Shown here: positions 5,865 to 9,693 of the stretch, piece by piece
How positions within the stretch are numbered: the stretch's first letter is position 1
Layout: each line of letters opens with the position of its first letter
Source of the DNA: Citromicrobium sp.
Lineage (GTDB): Bacteria > Pseudomonadota > Alphaproteobacteria > Sphingomonadales > Sphingomonadaceae
NCBI GenBank assembly: GCA_003248395.1
Contig: QFNA01000065.1
Coordinates: 1 to 9,693, forward strand
DNA: 9,693 bases
Direction of reading: 5' to 3'
The notes under the pieces: model-generated
Database searches by the model: none
Told to the model about the DNA's origin: nothing
The model's input: the letters and a program-made list of their open reading frames with translations, nothing else
Program-made: the position numbers and the translations under genes

Positions 5865-7217
5865 TCACCGCCTCTCTTCCGCCGGTCTTTCTGAAGCGGA
5901 GTCCATCGCTTGCGAACGCCTGGACAAATAGAACCATTCGGCGATGAAAACGGCGGCAATGCCTGCGACCGCATAGGCGACGACCGCAGGGTCGGTTTTG
6001 AGCTTGGCGAAGGCAAAAGCTGTCAGGACTACGCTGTCCGCCACGAGTGCCGACCATAGCACCCAGGCACGCGCACCGATCTCTTCCCGCAAACCGCGCA
6101 GCACGCCCCAATGCACAAGCATGTCCATTACGAGATAGAAAAATGCTCCGAGCGAAGCGATCCGCGACAGATCGAACAGGACCGCGAGCGTGCCGGCAAT
6201 CACTACGGTATAGACCAGCATGTGACTGCGGATCGGTCCGCTCATGCCGAAATGGCTATGCGGGATCATCTTCATCTCGGTCAGCATCGTCAGCATTCGC
6301 GAAACGGCGAAAACACTGGCGATGACACCCGAGGTCGTGGCTGCGATCGCGATTGCGACTGTGAAATAGAAGCCAAGCTCTCCGAGCGCGGGGCGCGCAG
6401 CTGCCGCAAGAGAGTAATCGCGCGCCTCGGCTATTTCTGAAGTGCTGAGGCTGGCGCCGACCGCCACCGCGACGAGAAGGTAGACGACCACGCATACTGC
6501 GATCGAAATGATAATGGTTCTGCCGACATTCCGATGCGGATCGATGATTTCGCCGCCGCTGTTGGTGATGGTGGTGAAACCCTTGAAAGCGAGGATCGAG
6601 AAAGCGACCGAAGCGAGCAACGCGTCGAGGCCCGAAAGCGCGACCGGCTCTGCGAAGGCACCGCCTGAAAATCCGGTGGCCCAGATCGCCGCAATTGCGA
6701 ACAGGGCGATGCCGCCGATCTTAATTGCCGACATAATGAGCGAAAACCCGCTGACCGATTTGTTGCCGGCAGCATTCACGAAATAGGCGAAAACGATGAG
6801 GGCCAGTGCCGCGACGGAGACCAGAATGCCGCTGCTTTCGAGCCCAAAGGGCCGCAAGGCATAGGTCGCGAAGGTCCGAGCGACCAGGCTTTCGTTGATG
6901 ACCATCGACAGCGCCATCAGGAGCGATGCCGATGCTGCAACGACGCCCGGTCCGTAAGCCTTCTGAAGGATCATCGCGATGCCGCCAGAGGAGGGCCAGC
7001 GGTTCGACATCTTGATGTAGCTGTAGGCGGCAAGCGAGGTAACCAGCGCGCCGACTATGAAAGAAAGCGGAAATAACGGTCCAGCCAGTTCGGCAATCTG
7101 GCCGGTCAGTGCGAAGATACCTGCGCCAATCATGACGCCGGTCCCCATCGCGACACCGCCCAGCAACGTTATCGAGCCCGCATTCTCGCTATGTTGATCG
7201 TCGCCATCTGTCTGCAA
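5865..7217 (-). CDS. APC-superfamily amino acid permease
   Basis: A 450-residue polytopic inner-membrane protein with about 12 helices. Near the N terminus it has the APC signature GTGVMIGAGIFALTGQ, the unwound helix 1 that contacts the substrate amine and carboxylate. Later landmarks, such as FKGFTTITNSGGEI and PHRNVGRTIIISI, are usual in APC transporters. It probably imports or exchanges an amino acid or related thiol compound by secondary transport; substrate cannot be told. The start is a TTG at 7217 with AGGGG six bases upstream; no better ATG exists. It is the first gene of the long minus-strand operon, and the shared promoter motif lies 49 bases before its start. Given the neighbours, a cysteine- or glutathione-related substrate would make sense, but that is inference. 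Confidence 0.85.
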   Translation of the reverse strand: MQTDGDDQHSENAGSITLLGGVAMGTGVMIGAGIFALTGQIAELAGPLFPLSFIVGALVTSLAAYSYIKMSNRWPSSGGIAMILQKAYGPGVVAASASLLMALSMVINESLVARTFATYALRPFGLESSGILVSVAALALIVFAYFVNAAGNKSVSGFSLIMSAIKIGGIALFAIAAIWATGFSGGAFAEPVALSGLDALLASVAFSILAFKGFTTITNSGGEIIDPHRNVGRTIIISIAVCVVVYLLVAVAVGASLSTSEIAEARDYSLAAAARPALGELGFYFTVAIAIAATTSGVIASVFAVSRMLTMLTEMKMIPHSHFGMSGPIRSHMLVYTVVIAGTLAVLFDLSRIASLGAFFYLVMDMLVHWGVLRGLREEIGARAWVLWSALVADSVVLTAFAFAKLKTDPAVVAYAVAGIAAVFIAEWFYLSRRSQAMDSASERPAEERR

Positions 7218-7265
7218 GTCTTTCCCCTGTCTATGTCATCCCGTCCGAGAAGCATCACGACAAGC

Positions 7266-7291
7266 AGTACGTTGGGCAGAGGTTCACCCCT
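7266..7291 (-). promoter_or_regulatory. ECF-type promoter motif, copy 3 (seven-gene operon)
   Basis: Read on the minus strand from 7291: AGGGGTGAACC, nine bases, CGTACT, preceded by TTTTTA. The CGTA box starts 20 bases after the first A of AGGG, the same spacing as in the two copies near 8705-8772. The TGAACC inside also resembles ECF -35 elements. It lies 49 bases before the permease TTG start. Confidence 0.5.
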
Positions 7292-7374
7292 TAAAAAGAT
7301 CCAGCATTTCTGACCGAGCTTTTGACTATCGCATTTCTCCTATTTCGTGCGTGCTGCAATCATACAAATTGGAA

Positions 7375-7409
7375 GGGTCCGGGACTGTGGGGGCAGCCAG
7401 CCCGGACCC
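7375..7409 (-). terminator. Stem-loop after the DUF411 gene, probable terminator
   Basis: GGGTCCGGG (7375-7383) and CCCGGACCC (7401-7409) are perfect 9-base inverted repeats around a 17-base loop. On the minus strand the stem is followed by TTCCAATTTG, a modest T-rich tract. It lies about 95 bases after the stop of the DUF411 gene and before the promoter of the next minus-strand operon, where a terminator is expected. Confidence 0.5.
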
Positions 7410-7503
7410 GGCGAGAAGTTCGACAGGCTTCTGTGTCGCTTCCCGCAATTAGTCCTCATCGCCTGCAACCTTTCATGCCGACGCATGGAGTGGCTTCACC
7501 CCC

Positions 7504-7968
7504 TTACGGAAAGGACGCGAAGACGCTCTGTCCGGTTGGGCCAAAGGCGATGACGTCGTAAGGCTGGATCCGGTTTCCGGCCTCCATGCCGGGCGATCCC
7601 AGAGGCATTCCCGGAACCGCGAGGCCGGCAACGCCGGCGGGCCGTTCGCGCAAAAGCTTGGCGACGGCTTCTGCAGGCACGTGACCTTCGATGATGTATC
7701 CATCGACCTCCATCGTATGGCATGACCATAACTCTTGGGGTACGCCCCGCGCGGTCTTGATCGCCGCCATGTCGTTGCTGTCGACCGATGCCACCTTCGT
7801 GTTCATCCCGTCTTCGACATGGCCTGCCCAGTTGAGACAGCACCCACATCCTGGATCCCGGAACATCGTATAGGTCGCTGCCTGAGCCACGTTCGAACAG
7901 GCTGCCAGCACGAGCAAGGCCGCGCCGCTAATCGATCGCCGGAGCAGCGAAGGCTTTTTCAAATTCAT
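7504..7968 (-). CDS. Exported DUF411 metal-binding protein
   Basis: A 154-residue protein with an export signal (KK then a hydrophobic core, residues 4-24). It ends in LAAC (C24), so it may be a lipoprotein; cleavage after AQA (30) is the alternative. The mature DUF411 domain shows CGCC (41-44, in RDPGCGCCLNW), SCHT (82-85), EGHVP (95-99) and the GMPLGSPGME stretch (120-129), all conserved in this family. DUF411 proteins (CopG-like) occur with copper and other metal-resistance genes, where the Cys cluster and His/Met residues bind metal or do redox work. The ATG at 7968 has AAGGA eight bases upstream and overlaps the methyltransferase stop by four bases (ATGA), so the pair is co-translated. 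A frame extended to 8043 only shadows the methyltransferase. The metal is inferred. Confidence 0.85.
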   Translation of the reverse strand: MNLKKPSLLRRSISGAALLVLAACSNVAQAATYTMFRDPGCGCCLNWAGHVEDGMNTKVASVDSNDMAAIKTARGVPQELWSCHTMEVDGYIIEGHVPAEAVAKLLRERPAGVAGLAVPGMPLGSPGMEAGNRIQPYDVIAFGPTGQSVFASFP

Positions 7969-8669
7969 TGTGCAATTCCTTTCTTGTATCCGCGCCATAG
8001 CGAGATCGTCCCGGTTGCCGTCGGGAACCGTTGGAGCAGGCATGGCTCGGTGAAGATTTCGGCGAACAGTTTTTCGACTTCGCCGTCGGCGCTGGGCTGC
8101 GTGTCGCTTATGCCGTCAAGAGACTGGACGGTCGCCCGGAAGAGGCTCCGCATGAGTGGGCTATCCTGCTTCATATAATCGGAGATCAACACGGTTCCGC
8201 CTGGCACGAGCAAGCTTTCGATGGTTTCCAGGATTGTCTGCTTCTTGCGCAAGGGGACCTGGTGCAGGACGAGGCTGCTGACGATCTTGTTCGGCTGCCA
8301 CCCTGCGGGTAGCTTGAGGCTTTCGAGAAAGCCATTGTGCCATTTCACGAGATCGGCTCCCGCGCCAAACTTGCGCCGCGCAAGCGCGAGCGCATCCGGG
8401 TCGGGTTCGACACCGATCAGACCCGCTTCCGGACAATCCGTCATCAAGGCCTTGAGAAGAGTGCCGGTTCCGCTGCCAACATCGATCACCCGGTCGCCGG
8501 GGACAAGGTGCAGCTCTTCGACAATCCTTTGGCGCCAGAGATGTTCGCGGGTGAACAGACCGATCGCCCGGTCGTAAAGCGGCGTCAGAAAGCTCTTGCC
8601 AAGAAGAGGCGTAAATTCGCCGTGATCTTCAGGTGCGGTGATATTGTTCACGAGCTGGTTCCCATTCAT
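7965..8669 (-). CDS. Class I SAM-dependent methyltransferase
   Basis: A 234-residue cytosolic protein with a class I Rossmann methyltransferase fold. Motif I is VIDVGSGTGT (61-70), which binds SAM; the acidic residue after strand 2 is in GVEPDPDALA (86-95); the motif IV region reads IVSSLVLHQVP, and LLVPGGTVLISDY is the usual post-strand-4 loop. The fold resembles UbiE/Methyltransf_25 enzymes, but the substrate cannot be assigned. It lacks the conserved Cys triad of ArsM arsenite methyltransferases. The ATG at 8669 has only a weak Shine-Dalgarno (CCGGG). It is co-translated with the DUF411 gene through a 4-base overlap, and a promoter motif lies 36 bases upstream. Co-regulation with metal sensing suggests it may methylate a metal, metalloid or a thiol; this is speculation. 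Confidence 0.85.
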   Translation of the reverse strand: MNGNQLVNNITAPEDHGEFTPLLGKSFLTPLYDRAIGLFTREHLWRQRIVEELHLVPGDRVIDVGSGTGTLLKALMTDCPEAGLIGVEPDPDALALARRKFGAGADLVKWHNGFLESLKLPAGWQPNKIVSSLVLHQVPLRKKQTILETIESLLVPGGTVLISDYMKQDSPLMRSLFRATVQSLDGISDTQPSADGEVEKLFAEIFTEPCLLQRFPTATGTISLWRGYKKGIAQ

Positions 8670-8704
8670 CCCGGCTTCGACCCGATTCTGACAGACCCGT
8701 CTCG

Positions 8705-8730
8705 ATTACGTATGGTGGTGGACATTCCCT
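8705..8730 (-). promoter_or_regulatory. ECF-type promoter motif, copy 2 (methyltransferase-DUF411 operon)
   Basis: Read on the minus strand from 8730: AGGGAATGTCC, nine bases, CGTAAT, preceded by a run of seven T and a G. Box spacing is identical to the plus-strand copy at 8747 and the copy at 7291. The end of the motif is 36 bases before the methyltransferase ATG, a sensible promoter distance. Confidence 0.5.
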
Positions 8731-8746
8731 CAAAAAAAGAAGTTTA

Positions 8747-8772
8747 AGGGATTGTGCAGGCGAGCGCGTATA
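8747..8772 (+). promoter_or_regulatory. ECF-type promoter motif, copy 1 (sensor/sigma operon)
   Basis: AGGGATTGTGC, nine bases, CGTATA, preceded by TTTA. It lies 31 bases before the ATG at 8803 and back to back with the minus-strand copy 16 bases away. A CGT-type -10 is typical of ECF sigma promoters. Autoregulation by the downstream ECF sigma gene is the natural reading, as in cnrYXH-type systems. Confidence 0.5.
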
Positions 8773-8802
8773 GGACACGTGCAACCCACAGGAGTTTTTC
8801 GG

Positions 8803-9099
8803 ATGCGTGACAATCACTCTCTTGATGCGGTGCTCGGAACCCTTTCCGCCACCGGCACCAGCGAGGTCCCCGCCGACTTCATGGATGGCGTTTGGCAGAG
8901 CGCCGGACAGCTTGGCGAAATCGCCGACCGACGCCGCCGGACGGCTCTGTTCGTCGGTCTGTTCGTCGTCGGGCTTGGAGCTGGCGCCGGAACGAGCGGT
9001 TGGCCCGGCGGCTATGGCACGTCTTCCGCGTCATTTGGCGAGAGTCTTATCCTCGGCGAACAGCTGTCCCCATCGGCGCTCCTCCATGTGGAGCAATAA
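8803..9099 (+). CDS. Small single-TM protein, probable CnrY-like anti-sigma factor
   Basis: A 98-residue protein: a soluble N-terminal part (about 1-45) ending in RRRR, one hydrophobic helix (about 47-62, ALFVGLFVVGLGAGAG), then a Gly/Ser-rich tail of about 35 residues. By the positive-inside rule the N terminus is cytoplasmic. The size and layout match CnrY (about 95 residues), which holds the sigma factor CnrH at the membrane until the sensor releases it. Sequence alone would not identify it; the assignment rests on its place directly before a CnrX-like sensor and an ECF sigma gene. The ATG at 8803 has AGGAG (8790-8794 region) about eight bases upstream; a longer frame to 8752 overlaps the promoter motif and is unlikely. 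The stop is three bases before the sensor gene. Confidence 0.65.
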   Translation: MRDNHSLDAVLGTLSATGTSEVPADFMDGVWQSAGQLGEIADRRRRTALFVGLFVVGLGAGAGTSGWPGGYGTSSASFGESLILGEQLSPSALLHVEQ

Positions 9100-9102
9100 G
9101 GT

Positions 9103-9537
9103 TTGAAGACGACGCATATCGTTCTCGCGGTGCTTCTCGCAGCACTTGCAGGATGCCTCGGCGCGATTGCCGCGGACCGCTGGGCCAATCACGAGGCTGG
9201 CTCCGGCCTCCACGATTTCGTGCACGACGAACTCACCCTGACGGCCGACCAGGAGCAGCGTCTCGATGCGCTCGAGGCTCGTTTCGCTGTCGAAAGGGCA
9301 CGGCTCGAAGGATCGGCGCGTGCAGCCAATGCCCGGCTCGCCCAGGCGATGGAAACCGAGCATGAGTACGGTCCCGAGGTCTCGGCCGCGATCGACGAGG
9401 TGCATGCACGCATGGGCGATCTGCAGAAAGCAACGGTGCGCCATGTCTTCGACATGCGCGAAATTCTCGAACCCGAGCAGCAACGCCAGTTCGACCGCAA
9501 GGTCTCCGACGCCTTGACCCGCGACCCTCGCGACTGA
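9103..9537 (+). CDS. CnrX-like periplasmic heavy-metal sensor
   Basis: A 144-residue protein with an N-terminal membrane anchor (about 5-24) and a helical periplasmic domain of the CnrX/ZraP-like heavy-metal sensor family. Candidate metal ligands are H37, H41, E58, H114 and M118. Their spacing equals that of the CnrX metal site (H42, H46, E63, H119, M123) exactly, shifted by five residues. CnrX binds Ni/Co in the periplasm and signals CnrY to free CnrH; this protein should do the same for a related metal. Length matches CnrX (about 148). C18 sits within the anchor (LAGC) and could be lipidated. The start is a TTG at 9103 with GGAG at 9090-9093; no ATG fits. It lies between the anti-sigma-like gene (3 bases) and the sigma gene (6 bases). 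Confidence 0.85.
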   Translation: MKTTHIVLAVLLAALAGCLGAIAADRWANHEAGSGLHDFVHDELTLTADQEQRLDALEARFAVERARLEGSARAANARLAQAMETEHEYGPEVSAAIDEVHARMGDLQKATVRHVFDMREILEPEQQRQFDRKVSDALTRDPRD

Positions 9538-9543
9538 AGCGCC

Positions 9544-9693
9544 ATGTCGGGGGCGGGCGACAATCCGGATGAGGCCCTTGTTTCGCAGGCGAGAGCTGGA
9601 AACAAGCGGGCTTTCAGCCAACTCGTCGAGCATGAAACTGGTCGGCTTCTCGCGCTCGGGACACGCATGCTTTCCTCTCCTTCTCAGGCCGAG
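9544..9693 (+). CDS. ECF-family RNA polymerase sigma factor, N-terminal 50 residues (partial)
   Basis: An open frame from the ATG at 9544 runs off the right edge. Its start, with DEALVSQARAGNKRAFSQLV (9-28) and then LLALGTRMLSSPSQAE (35-50), is the usual opening of sigma region 2 in ECF sigma factors: an acidic lead, A-x-x-G-x-x-x-AF-x-x-L(V/Y), then an R-x-L helix and the AE(D/E) turn. It follows the sensor stop by six bases, so the order is anti-sigma-like, sensor, sigma, as in cnrYXH. It should direct polymerase to promoters such as the three motif copies found here. Only region 2.1 is visible; -10 and -35 contact regions lie outside the window. Confidence 0.85.
   Translation, partial: MSGAGDNPDEALVSQARAGNKRAFSQLVEHETGRLLALGTRMLSSPSQAE

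Noticed and set aside
7410..7500. Possible small RNA or gene between the DUF411 stop and the hairpin at 7375
   Set aside because: Only short frames without ribosome binding sites or conserved features; most simply the 3' untranslated region of the methyltransferase-DUF411 transcript.
9031..9633. Minus-strand 200-codon open frame
   Set aside because: Antisense to the CnrX-like sensor and the sigma gene start, both supported by motifs and spacing.

Overview
The window looks like part of a metal- and sulfur-stress region of a high-GC alphaproteobacterium, most likely of the Sphingomonadales/Erythrobacter type. This rests on base composition judged by eye, codon style and gene content; no marker gene fixes the taxon. 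No rRNA, tRNA or CRISPR array was seen.

Left edge (1-1363): the first 92 bases are the end of an IS3-family element, with the start of its orfA reading out of the window. Next come a MerR-type operator/promoter candidate and a plus-strand MerT-like mercury transporter with no merR, merP or merA beside it. After an unassigned stretch there is a frameshifted C-terminal remnant of an ETHE1-like persulfide dioxygenase on the minus strand.

Centre (1361-7217, all minus strand, transcribed right to left): a compact seven-gene run. In order of transcription it encodes an APC-family permease, a glutaredoxin-MauE membrane fusion, a two-pore-helix ion-channel protein, a membrane-anchored DUF305 protein, a small lipoprotein, an NAD(P)-binding oxidoreductase, and a metallo-beta-lactamase-fold protein with two rhodanese domains (CstB/persulfide-dioxygenase type). 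Several junctions are 4-base ATGA overlaps or 1-base gaps, so the core is clearly co-translated. The content points to handling of thiols, persulfides and metal (probably copper-like) at the inner membrane and periplasm.

Right edge (7504-9693): a minus-strand pair (SAM methyltransferase and exported DUF411 metal-binding protein, overlapping by 4 bases) is divergent from a plus-strand trio arranged like cnrY-cnrX-cnrH: a small one-TM protein (probable anti-sigma), a periplasmic metal sensor whose five candidate ligands match the CnrX spacing exactly, and the start of an ECF sigma factor cut by the window end.

The main new observation is a shared motif, AGGG(N6)C(N9)CGTA preceded by a T-rich stretch, with identical spacing just upstream of all three of these units: the sensor/sigma operon, the methyltransferase-DUF411 operon and the seven-gene operon. 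This suggests one regulon run by the ECF sigma factor encoded here, linking metal sensing to a largely uncharacterised redox and persulfide module.
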